In this document: in pieces, positions 8,543 through 15,802 of the stretch
Position numbering within the stretch: position 1 is the stretch's first letter
Layout: each line of letters begins with the position of its first letter
Program-made: the position numbers and the translations under genes
The notes under the pieces: generated by a model
Seen by the model: the letters and a program-made list of their open reading frames with translations, nothing else
What the model was told of the DNA's origin: nothing
Database searches by the model: none
Assembly: GCA_035280425.1 (NCBI GenBank)
Contig: DATEFW010000012.1
Coordinates: 1-64,000, forward strand
Source: QHXW01 sp035280425
GTDB taxonomy: Bacteria; Acidobacteriota; Terriglobia; Bryobacterales; Bryobacteraceae
Reading direction: 5' to 3'
DNA: 64,000 nt

Positions 8543-8955
8543 TCGAAATACGGAACGCCTCGGAAGCCGATCTCGACGAAATCTTTCGCATCCAATCGGC
8601 ATCGCCTGAAGCCGCCCAATGGAATGTCGCGGGCTACCTCTCACATGAGTGTCTGGTGGCCGTCGCCGAGGGCAGGATCGCCGGTTTTGTTTCAGCCCGT
8701 AAAACCGCGCCGGGGGAATACGAAATTCTCAATCTGGCCGTCGATCCGCCACTGCGCCGCCAGGGAGTGGCGCGCGGGCTGCTCGAAAGGCTGCTGACGG
8801 GCCTGAGCGGAAGCGTGTTTCTGGAAGTGCGGCAGTCTAATGTCGCCGCGAGGAAACTCTATCATGCGCTTGGATTTGAAGCCGTTGCGGTCAGGGCGAA
8901 CTACTATCAGTCTCCGGGTGAATCCGCTATTGTCATGAAGTTTTATTCATGTTAA
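8539..8955 (+). CDS. rimI: GNAT acetyltransferase, RimI-like
   Basis: 138 aa from GTG at 8539, which overlaps the stop of the previous gene (GTGA). A much longer in-frame reading starting at 8248 would run inside the previous gene and is not credible. The GNAT fold is clear: IEIRNASEADLDEIFRIQ at the N-terminus, the beta4 strand YEILNLAVDPPLRRQGVARGLLERLL containing the acetyl-CoA pyrophosphate loop (R-R-Q-G-V-A), then VFLEVRQSNVAARKLYHALGFEAV, the motif typical of RimI-type ribosomal-protein-alanine N-acetyltransferases. It ends with an R-ANYY----AIVMKF tail, also typical of RimI. It probably acetylates an N-terminus of a ribosomal or other protein; the substrate itself is inference. Confidence 0.85.
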   Translation: MIEIRNASEADLDEIFRIQSASPEAAQWNVAGYLSHECLVAVAEGRIAGFVSARKTAPGEYEILNLAVDPPLRRQGVARGLLERLLTGLSGSVFLEVRQSNVAARKLYHALGFEAVAVRANYYQSPGESAIVMKFYSC

Positions 8956-8966
8956 CGTCTCAAGTA

Positions 8967-8997
8967 GGCGGGCCCGGAACGACCCGCCGTTTCTTTC
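8967..8997 (+). terminator. Possible rho-independent terminator after rimI
   Basis: GGCGGG (8967-8972) pairs with CCCGCC (8983-8988) across a 10-nt loop and is followed by GTTTCTTT. The T run is interrupted, so termination would be moderate. Confidence 0.5.
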
Positions 8998-9090
8998 AAA
9001 ACCGAAGAGAAGTGCAGATTACCCACCGAGCCCTGTTTCGCTTGGTAATCGACTCGGCGCGGCAACCTCACTCGAGGAGGAATGCCTGGA

Positions 9091-9327
9091 ATGGATCAAA
9101 ACGCTCAAGAGGAACTCAAAGCGCACCTGATGCAGACGGACGAGGGTTTTCGGCGCCTGGTTAACCAACACTCCGACTATGCCCACAGGTTGGAGGAACT
9201 GGCGTCGCGGCCGCATCTTTCCGATCAGGAACAGATGGAAGAAGTCCGGCTGAAAAAGCTGAAACTTCACGCGAAGGATCAGATTGAGACGATTCTGAGC
9301 CGATATCGCGCTCAGCACGTCGCCTGA
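9091..9327 (+). CDS. DUF465 (YdcH-like) small coiled-coil protein
   Basis: 78 aa from ATG at 9091, which has AGGAGG about 10 nt upstream; the in-frame ATG at 9082 is only 2 nt from that site. The sequence is almost wholly helical and charged (ELKAHLMQTDEGFRRLVNQH, then LEELASRPHLSDQEQMEEVRLKKLKLHAKD), matching the DUF465/YdcH family with its conserved LKK-KL-LKD core and short helix-turn-helix hairpin. Function in the family is unknown. It is flanked by terminator-like hairpins on both sides, so it probably forms its own transcription unit with a promoter in the 8998-9080 interval. Confidence 0.8.
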   Translation: MDQNAQEELKAHLMQTDEGFRRLVNQHSDYAHRLEELASRPHLSDQEQMEEVRLKKLKLHAKDQIETILSRYRAQHVA

Positions 9328-9353
9328 ATTCGGGTGCGCGCGTCGCACGTATC

Positions 9354-9394
9354 AAAAGCCCGGCCTGGCACCCGCCAGATCGGGCTTTTTTGTT
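9354..9394 (+). terminator. Rho-independent terminator after the DUF465 gene
   Basis: AAAAGCCCG (9354-9362) pairs with CGGGCTTTT (9381-9389), followed by a run of six Ts ending at 9391. The loop itself holds CTGGC/GCCAG, so the stem can extend into a second hairpin. This is the clearest terminator of the window. Confidence 0.85.
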
Positions 9395-9414
9395 TCTCAA
9401 GGTAAAATCAAAAC

Positions 9415-9915
9415 ATGGCCACTAAGCCGCTGGTGCCCGTCGAGGAATACCTGCGCATGAGTTTTGACGGTCCGGACCCGGAATATCTGGACGGCGAGCT
9501 CGTGGAGAGACATTTGGGAGACGATTCACACAGCGCAGCACAATCCAATTTGGACGGCATCCTGCATCCGCTGAAAAAGAAATTCCGCATCCACGTGCGG
9601 CCCGAGATTCATATGCGCCTCGCGCCCACGCGCATTCGCGTGGCGGATCTCGCGATCTTTCTCGAAAAACCGGCCGAACGGATTCCGGCATCTCCGCCCC
9701 ACGTCGCCGTGGAAATCGTTTCGCCCGGGGACCGGTACGTCGAGATTCACGACAAGCTGGCCGAATACCGCGCCTGGGGCATCAAGCACATCTGGCTCAT
9801 CGATCCGGCTTCGCAAACCTTTTCGGTGTATGACCAGATGGGCCTCCGCGAGGTTCCCGCACTCGAATTGCCCGAATTCGAGCTTTCCATTCAGAAATCC
9901 GACATTTTCGAGTGA
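9415..9915 (+). CDS. Uma2 family (DUF820) PD-(D/E)XK nuclease-fold protein
   Basis: 166 aa. Hallmarks of Uma2/DUF820 proteins are present: an N-terminal VEEYLRMSFDGPDPEYLDGELVER segment (residues about 8-32), then the central strand with TRIRVADLAIF and the PPHVAVEIVSPGD motif, followed by HDKLAEYRAWGIKHIWLIDP. The D (VADLAIF), E (VAVEIVSP) and K (HDKLAEY) form the PD-(D/E)XK-type metal site. Members are widespread in cyanobacteria and acidobacteria; most are uncharacterised, and some are inferred to be nucleases. It overlaps the Smr gene by 4 nt. It follows a strong terminator, so a promoter lies in the roughly 20-30 bp upstream or transcription reads through. Confidence 0.85.
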   Translation: MATKPLVPVEEYLRMSFDGPDPEYLDGELVERHLGDDSHSAAQSNLDGILHPLKKKFRIHVRPEIHMRLAPTRIRVADLAIFLEKPAERIPASPPHVAVEIVSPGDRYVEIHDKLAEYRAWGIKHIWLIDPASQTFSVYDQMGLREVPALELPEFELSIQKSDIFE

Positions 9916-10193
9916 GCGACGAGCCCGTCCGCATCCCGGTCACCGACGTCTTCGATCTCCACAGCGTGCCGCCGCGTGATGTGAAAGCCGTGGTCGAAGC
10001 TTATCTGGAAGAAGCTCACAAGCTGGGATTCCGGGCGCTGCGCATCATTCACGGCCGCGGCATCGGTGTTCAGCGCGAAATCGTGCGCAGCGTGCTCGCG
10101 AATACAGATTTTGTCGAGTCTTTCCAGGACGCCCCTGCTGAAGCCGGCGGTTGGGGCGCGACCATCGTCACTCTGCGGTGCCCTCCAGCGTAA
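9912..10193 (+). CDS. Smr/MutS2 C-terminal domain protein
   Basis: 93 aa from GTG at 9912, overlapping the previous stop by 4 nt (GTGA). It is a stand-alone Smr domain: the FDLHSVPPRDVKAVVEAYLEEA segment carries the DLH motif, and LRIIHGRGIGVQREIVRSVL carries the HGRGxG loop. Smr domains cut or bind branched nucleic acids or ribosome-associated RNA. The short coupled pair Uma2-Smr puts two putative nuclease-type domains together, though Smr alone is too common to call this a system. The C-terminus (GGWGATIVTL) completes the domain, so the gene is full length. Confidence 0.85.
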   Translation: MSDEPVRIPVTDVFDLHSVPPRDVKAVVEAYLEEAHKLGFRALRIIHGRGIGVQREIVRSVLANTDFVESFQDAPAEAGGWGATIVTLRCPPA

Positions 10194-10234
10194 CCTTTCT
10201 CCAGCCGAAGCGTATAGGAAACATACTTCCGCCT

Positions 10235-12775
10235 ATGCCGCCTGAGAAATCCGAATTGACCCCCGGCCGCCATTCCGAGCTTCCGGGCGCGGCTTGGCTT
10301 GATGCGATCGTCCGGGATATTCGCTTCTCCTTGCGCGTGCTGCGCAAGAGCCCGGTGTTCACCGTGGCGGCCGTATGCACCCTGGCTCTCGGGATCGGCG
10401 CCAACACCGCGATTTTTGCGCTTCTCGACGCCGTCCGCCTGCGCAGCCTGCCGGTGCCGGATCCACAGCAACTGGCGCGCATTCAATTCATAGGCGGAAA
10501 TCGCGGCTTCGGCGTCTCGAATGATTCTTACAACCTCAGCTATCCGCTGTTTGAGGAGATTCGCCGCAACCAGCGTGCGTTCTCCGGTGTTTTCGCTTGG
10601 CGGGGCTACGGGGACGTTCGCTTCGGTGAGGGTGTGCACGCGCACCGTGTGATCGGGCTGCTGGCGACGGGCGACCTGTTCCCGGCCTTGCAACTCAGGC
10701 CTGCCGCCGGCCGCCTGTTCGATCGGGACGACGACCCGCCGGGCTGCGTCGCTCCCGGCGTGGTGCTCAGCTATCCGTTCTGGCAAAGTGAATTCGCGGG
10801 GCGCGCTTCGGCCATCGGCAGCAAGGTCATGATTTCGGATCATCCGTACCAGGTGATCGGCGTGACGCCGCCGCGGTTTTCAGGACTCGTAGTCGGCCGG
10901 AAATTCGACATTGCCATGCCGATGTGCGTGGCGGCCGGTTCTGACCTTGCATTCTTCACGCGCTCGGATCTGTTCTCGCTGGCGGTGATGGGCCGCCTGA
11001 AACCCGGTGTGAACCTGCGGCAGGCCTCTAGCCAGCTCGGGGCCGCAAGCCCCGCCATGCTCGAGGCCACGCTGCCAACCGGTTATTCCGCCAAAACCGT
11101 GGACACCTACAGAAAATTCCGGCTGGAAGCCGTGCGCGCCGCCAACGGCGTCAGCGCCCTGCGCGAGCAGTACGACACGTCGCTCTGGCTGTTGCTCGGG
11201 ATCACGGGGCTGGTCTTGCTCATCGCTTGCGCCAATCTGGGTAATCTGATGCTGGCCCGGGCCGGCGCGCGCCAGCGGGAGTTCGCGGTGCGCCGGGCTC
11301 TGGGAGCTTCACGCTCGCGCCTCATCCGCCAGTCTTTATGCGAAAGCTTGATGATTGCCTCAACGGGCGCAGTGCTGGGTCTGGGTCTCGCTGGTGTGCT
11401 GGGCAGGACGATCATCCAGTTCCTCAGCATCGACGGCGATCCGCCGCAGCTTGATCTATCGGCCGACTGGCGCCTGCTGGCCTTTACCGCGACGGTGGCG
11501 ACGCTCACTTGCATGATCTTTGGACTTGCGCCGGCCGTCCGCTCTGCACAAACCGAACCCGGCGCAGCCATCAAATCCGGCGGCCGCAGCCTGACCGCGG
11601 GACGCGAGCGCCTCTCGTTTCGCCGGGTGCTCATGGTGGTGCAGATTTCGGTCTCGCTGGTGCTCGTGGTCGGCGCGCTGTTGTTCGTGAGCAGCTTTCG
11701 CAACCTGATGACGCTCGACCCCGGCTTCCGCGAAAAAGGAATTCTGCTGGTCTTTTTCGACATGAGCCGCCTTCGACTTGCGGACGCCGCGTTGAGTCCT
11801 TTTCAGCGGCAGTTGCTCGAGGAGGTGCGCGCCGTTCCGCTGGTTGAATCGGCCGCCACCACGACGAATATTCTGATCGGCGGCGGCAGTTGGACCCTGG
11901 GCATCCACTCCGGCGCTGCGGAAGGAGCCTCGAAATTTACCTGGGTCAGCCCCGGCAATTTTCAAACGCTCGCCACGCCCATCCTGGCCGGACGCGACTT
12001 CAACGCGAACGACACGGCGTCATCGCCCAAGGTGGCGATCGTCAACCGGGTTTTTGTGAATCGTTTCTTCGGGGCTGCTAATCCCATTGGAAAAACGTTC
12101 CGCACGTCACCCGAGCCGGGCTACCCGGCAACCGAGTACCAGATTGTCGGTGTCATAAAAAACACCAGATATTTCAACCTGCGCGACGAACCTCCGGCGA
12201 TGAGCTACGCGCCGGCCGACCAGTTTCCCGGCAACAGGCGCTGGGTGCAGATGTACGTCCGGTCTTCGGCGCCGTTGGGCGCTATCGAAAACGCGATCAG
12301 ACGCCGTATGGGCGCCCAGCATCCGGAACTGGAGATGGGCTTCCGTGTTTTCGAAGAACAGATTGAAGAAGGCCTGGTGCGCGAGTGCCTGATGGCCGCA
12401 CTGTCGGGGTTTTTCGGCGCCATTGCCGCGCTACTCGCGACGGTCGGAGTCTACGGAGTGATGGCGTACATGGTGGTGCGCCGGCGGAACGAAATCGGCA
12501 TCCGGATGGCGCTCGGTGCGGACCGAGAACGCGTTGTCAGGCTGGTTATGAAGGAAGCGGCGTTGCTGATTACGGCCGGAGTTGCCGTTGGCGGAGTGAT
12601 CTCGCTCGCGCTGGCAAAAACGGCAGCCTCGCTGCTATACGGGATCACATCGTATGATCCGGCCGCTTTTCTGGGTTCGGCAATCCTGCTTGCAGCGGTT
12701 ACCGCGGCCGGCAGCTACCTACCGGCGCGCCGCGCCGCGAAGCTCGATCCGATGATCGCCTTGCGCTACGATTGA
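10235..12775 (+). CDS. Orphan MacB/FtsX-type ABC transporter permease (acidobacterial ADOP type)
   Basis: 846 aa from ATG at 10235; an upstream in-frame start at 10151 lies within the Smr gene. The layout is a MacB periplasmic core plus FtsX, repeated twice. The first starts with DIRFSLRVLRKSPVFTVAAV and TLALGIGANTAIFALLDAV (TM1), followed by a long periplasmic part. TM segments lie near residues 345-450 (LLLGITGLVLLIACANLGNL). A second core and FtsX tail ends with IGIRMALGADRERVVRLVM and the YLPARRAAKLDPMIALRYD C-terminus. There is no ATPase gene nearby, as is usual for these orphan permeases, which probably pair with a separately encoded ATPase. The substrate is unknown. A second copy of the family lies at 38.3-40.8 kb. 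Confidence 0.88.
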   Translation: MPPEKSELTPGRHSELPGAAWLDAIVRDIRFSLRVLRKSPVFTVAAVCTLALGIGANTAIFALLDAVRLRSLPVPDPQQLARIQFIGGNRGFGVSNDSYNLSYPLFEEIRRNQRAFSGVFAWRGYGDVRFGEGVHAHRVIGLLATGDLFPALQLRPAAGRLFDRDDDPPGCVAPGVVLSYPFWQSEFAGRASAIGSKVMISDHPYQVIGVTPPRFSGLVVGRKFDIAMPMCVAAGSDLAFFTRSDLFSLAVMGRLKPGVNLRQASSQLGAASPAMLEATLPTGYSAKTVDTYRKFRLEAVRAANGVSALREQYDTSLWLLLGITGLVLLIACANLGNLMLARAGARQREFAVRRALGASRSRLIRQSLCESLMIASTGAVLGLGLAGVLGRTIIQFLSIDGDPPQLDLSADWRLLAFTATVATLTCMIFGLAPAVRSAQTEPGAAIKSGGRSLTAGRERLSFRRVLMVVQISVSLVLVVGALLFVSSFRNLMTLDPGFREKGILLVFFDMSRLRLADAALSPFQRQLLEEVRAVPLVESAATTTNILIGGGSWTLGIHSGAAEGASKFTWVSPGNFQTLATPILAGRDFNANDTASSPKVAIVNRVFVNRFFGAANPIGKTFRTSPEPGYPATEYQIVGVIKNTRYFNLRDEPPAMSYAPADQFPGNRRWVQMYVRSSAPLGAIENAIRRRMGAQHPELEMGFRVFEEQIEEGLVRECLMAALSGFFGAIAALLATVGVYGVMAYMVVRRRNEIGIRMALGADRERVVRLVMKEAALLITAGVAVGGVISLALAKTAASLLYGITSYDPAAFLGSAILLAAVTAAGSYLPARRAAKLDPMIALRYD

Positions 12776-12801
12776 TTTTTTCTGGAGGGCCCGCAAAAAG
12801 T

Positions 12802-13875
12802 TCAGGTGGAACTGCGTTCATCCACGAGTTCCGAAGACAAAGGAGTCCCGGCTTTGCCCCATTTGTAAAGAACCACGAGCGCCCCGGTTGCGACGGTCAT
12901 GGCTGCTGCAACAAACTGCCATTCTGTCCGCGACGGCGCCACTTCTTTGAGGGTCCACGCGAACTGAACCACGCAGAGTAGCGAGACAAACGACAGAATG
13001 CCGCGGCGAGGCAGGACCGTCACCAACCACGCGCCGAAGGGCGCGCCGAAGACAACGATCGGCACGGCGGCAAGCCAGTTGAAGAACACTTCACGGCCGA
13101 TGTCACCGAGCATGGCATGCAGACATATGCCGATGATTGATCCGATGGCCATGCCGGAAACGGCTGTCGGCACTGCGGACTTCAGGTCGCACCGGTACAC
13201 CAGGACCAGGATCGTGTAGAGGATCAACTCAATGCCCACGCCAACCATCGAAGCCGCAACGCCCCCCGCCAGCCCTGCGAGTAATCCGGTGTAGGTGGCG
13301 CGCCGTCCACCGATGATGCGAGTATTTTTGAGCAGTGAGATCTCGCGATTGACCGTCAGGGTCAGTATCGCGAAGCTCATCCATAGGCACGAAAATAGCA
13401 GCTTTACCAGGCCGGTTCCCGCATGCGGGGCAATGACAAACTGCCCGAACGGAATGCCGACGGCCGCGCCAACGGTTGTCCACGCCAGGATACGGTCCTG
13501 GATGGGGACGCGCCGACACAGGATAAAGATGAATGCGGAAGTCATGCCGACCGCCTGAATGGCCAGGCCGAAGGTCCGCGCGTTCGACGGCGGCTGCCCG
13601 AATACCAGGACCATGAAGGGAAAGGCGACACTGCCGCCGCCCACGGGAGTCGAACCGGCCGTAACTGAACCCAGGGTCATCACCACCGACATACGCCAGT
13701 GAGCTAACGCGTCAGCCCAGAATCCGAAATAGGCAACCAGGACGATCCAGACGGCATAGATGAGCGCCACGAACGCGTACCAGGATTTCATGCGCGGCCG
13801 CGACGCCTCGCGGGCGGGAGCCGCTGCCTGACCGAAAGCCGAAAAGCCTGGCTGGTGTGAAGGGCCGGTGGTCAC
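12802..13875 (-). CDS. TauE/SafE family anion exporter
   Basis: 357 aa from GTG at 13875; ATG at 13791 (MKSWYAFVALIYAV) is an alternative that removes a Ser/Ala-rich 28-residue cytoplasmic tail. About eight to nine hydrophobic segments follow, including WYAFVALIYAVWIVLVAYFG, the conserved early GSVTAGSTPVGGGSVAFPF loop typical of TauE/SafE and LLAGLAGGVAASMVGVGIEL in the second half-repeat. The family exports sulfite, sulfoacetate or related anions across the inner membrane. No sulfur-metabolism gene is next to it, so the substrate is not inferable. It is convergent with the permease gene upstream and divergent from the next secreted protein. Confidence 0.85.
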   Translation of the reverse strand: MTTGPSHQPGFSAFGQAAAPAREASRPRMKSWYAFVALIYAVWIVLVAYFGFWADALAHWRMSVVMTLGSVTAGSTPVGGGSVAFPFMVLVFGQPPSNARTFGLAIQAVGMTSAFIFILCRRVPIQDRILAWTTVGAAVGIPFGQFVIAPHAGTGLVKLLFSCLWMSFAILTLTVNREISLLKNTRIIGGRRATYTGLLAGLAGGVAASMVGVGIELILYTILVLVYRCDLKSAVPTAVSGMAIGSIIGICLHAMLGDIGREVFFNWLAAVPIVVFGAPFGAWLVTVLPRRGILSFVSLLCVVQFAWTLKEVAPSRTEWQFVAAAMTVATGALVVLYKWGKAGTPLSSELVDERSST

Positions 13876-14179
13876 GGGTTCGAGTTCGCCTGGGGAATCA
13901 TGATCGGGCCGCGCCGGAGAAACGGATCAGCGGCCGTGTTTCCGGCGCACGTACATTTTAGACGCATAGGTGGTTTTAGCAGAAAGCCGGAAACTTTTCA
14001 ATATTGTTCAGCGGTTAGATCATTCTGAGACCACGTCGCGAACCGAGCCGTCAGATTGAACGTTTGCTTTCGCCGTGTTCTAATACGGTGAAATGCGTTT
14101 CACAGAATTGAATACTCGATTGGTGTTTGGTGTGTCACCCGTGACGGGCCGGCGCGCCGCAGCATAAGAGAGGATGTTT
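13876..14179. other. Divergent intergenic region between the TauE/SafE gene and the six-hairpin gene
   Basis: About 300 bp with no credible gene. A weak promoter for the plus-strand gene may be TTGAAC near 14056 with TAATAC about 19 bp downstream. A ribosome-binding site AGAGAGG at 14167-14173 precedes ATG 14180 by 6 nt and decides that start over the ATG at 14174, which touches it. Confidence 0.4.
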
Positions 14180-15802
14180 ATGAAAGGAGTCCTTGTTTTC
14201 TTCTGTCTGCTGCCGGCAGCGATCTCGGCACAAAATTACGTCAATTCCCAGCTCCCGTGGCATGACGCCGTCCTGGACGGCCGGGGCAAGCTTCTCGCGT
14301 GGAATCATCCCGACAAGAATCTCGGGTACGACAAAGTCATGCGGCTCGGATGGGATTTTCTGGAACACAAAGTCCCGAACGACACGCGGCACGGCAGCGG
14401 CCTCAAAATCTATCTCATCAATGCCGTGTTCGATGCGCAGACATTGCAGGGATCGAACTGGCAGGGAAATCCGGCCAGCACGTTCGGTCAGTTTGTGGAC
14501 TCGCTGGCCGGATGGTATCCCTATTCCGGCGACACCGAAGCCGTGCGCCTGGTGCGCACCATGCTGGATTATCAGCTCGCGCACGGCACAACGCGTGCCG
14601 ATTGGAACTGGGCGAGTGTTCCGTTCGCGACTAATTGCGACGATCAGCCCGAGTACGGCCGGTGCATCCGCGGCATGCCGCTCGAATTTTACGGAGGCAT
14701 TGAAACCGACAAGCTCGGGGAACTCGGTATCGGCTACGCGCTTTTCTATGAAATGACCGGCGACCGCAAATACCTGGATGCGGCGATCCATTGTGCCGAT
14801 GCCCTTGCCAAGCACGTCCGTGCGGGCGATGCCGAGCACACTCCCTGGCCTTTCCGTGTATATGCCAAAACCGGCGAGGTAATTAACGGCGAAGAGTACG
14901 GCGGAATGATCGTGGCTCCGGTGCGGCTTTTTTCCGAACTGATCCGGCTCAAGGCGGGCGAGGTCGCCGGATACACAAGTGCTCGGGACATGGGATGGAA
15001 GTGGATCATGGATTACCCGCTGAATGCCGGAAGCCCGGCGTGGGATAAGTGGAGCGGCTATTTTGAAGACGTTCAGAAGAACACGGAGAACGTCAACCAG
15101 GCTTCGCCGACCATGACCGCGTATTACATCCTGTCGGCGGAGGATCCGGCCTCGGTGGACAAGCAGTGGTCCAAACATGTCGGCCACATGATCGATTGGG
15201 TTCGCCACAAATTCGGGCGAGGGCCGTATTTCGGCGCTTGGGCGATTGACGAGCAGGGAACGCCGGACGGGCATGGCTGCTGTTCCCGTGCAGGACTGGC
15301 CAGCGATACTTCGCGATGGGCGGCGATCAACGCTATGTATTACGAGAAATCCGGCGACGGCCAGGCTCGCGAGGACGCCTTCCGATCGCTCAATTACGCT
15401 ACGTATTTCGCGGCATCCGACGGCCGGATCGCATGCTGCGGGCTGGATTATGCCGATTCCTACTGGTTCGATGACGGATACGGCGATCACATTCGCAACT
15501 ATCTCTGGGCGATGGGAGCGATTCCGGAGTTTGCACCGGTGGGCGAAAATCATCTGCTGCGCTCATCTTCGGTTGTGCAGAGCGTGGAATACGGCGAGCG
15601 GAAAATAAGCTACCGGACCTTCGACTCGTCCGCTACCGAGGTGCTCCGGCTGAACTTCAAGCCGGCGCGCATCGCCGCCGGCGGACAAACACTCTCCGAG
15701 CGCGGCGATCTTCGCGAGGAAGGATACACGATTCGTGCGCTGGGCGGCGATTACGTTGTGCATCTTCGCCACCAGCACTCGAACCAGATCTCGATTTCTT
15801 AG
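14180..15802 (+). CDS. Secreted protein, probable six-hairpin (alpha/alpha) glycosidase fold
   Basis: 540 aa from ATG at 14180. The signal peptide is MKGVLVFFCLLPAAISAQ. The mature protein is made of repeated helical segments with aromatic and acidic patches typical of (alpha/alpha)6 toroids: GSGLKIYLINAVF, GQFVDSLAGWYPYSGD, DWNWASVPFATNCDDQPEYG, YYILSAEDP and SYWFDDGYGDHIRNYLWAMG. Two vicinal Cys pairs (HGCCSR, IACCGLDY) occur at about residues 370 and 420. A short C-terminal beta domain follows. It probably degrades or binds a carbohydrate in the periplasm or outside. I cannot name the glycoside hydrolase family, and no catalytic pair can be assigned by eye. The gene is convergent with the VCBS/ASPIC gene and their stops overlap by 4 nt. 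Confidence 0.6.
   Translation: MKGVLVFFCLLPAAISAQNYVNSQLPWHDAVLDGRGKLLAWNHPDKNLGYDKVMRLGWDFLEHKVPNDTRHGSGLKIYLINAVFDAQTLQGSNWQGNPASTFGQFVDSLAGWYPYSGDTEAVRLVRTMLDYQLAHGTTRADWNWASVPFATNCDDQPEYGRCIRGMPLEFYGGIETDKLGELGIGYALFYEMTGDRKYLDAAIHCADALAKHVRAGDAEHTPWPFRVYAKTGEVINGEEYGGMIVAPVRLFSELIRLKAGEVAGYTSARDMGWKWIMDYPLNAGSPAWDKWSGYFEDVQKNTENVNQASPTMTAYYILSAEDPASVDKQWSKHVGHMIDWVRHKFGRGPYFGAWAIDEQGTPDGHGCCSRAGLASDTSRWAAINAMYYEKSGDGQAREDAFRSLNYATYFAASDGRIACCGLDYADSYWFDDGYGDHIRNYLWAMGAIPEFAPVGENHLLRSSSVVQSVEYGERKISYRTFDSSATEVLRLNFKPARIAAGGQTLSERGDLREEGYTIRALGGDYVVHLRHQHSNQISIS

Noticed and set aside
9415..10193. Uma2-Smr pair as a possible defence or toxin system
   Set aside because: Both families are common single genes; two adjacent domains without immunity, toxin or mobile features do not support a system.
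14135..15553. 472-codon minus-strand open frame antisense to the six-hairpin gene
   Set aside because: The opposite strand encodes a signal peptide and folded-protein pattern; this frame shows neither.
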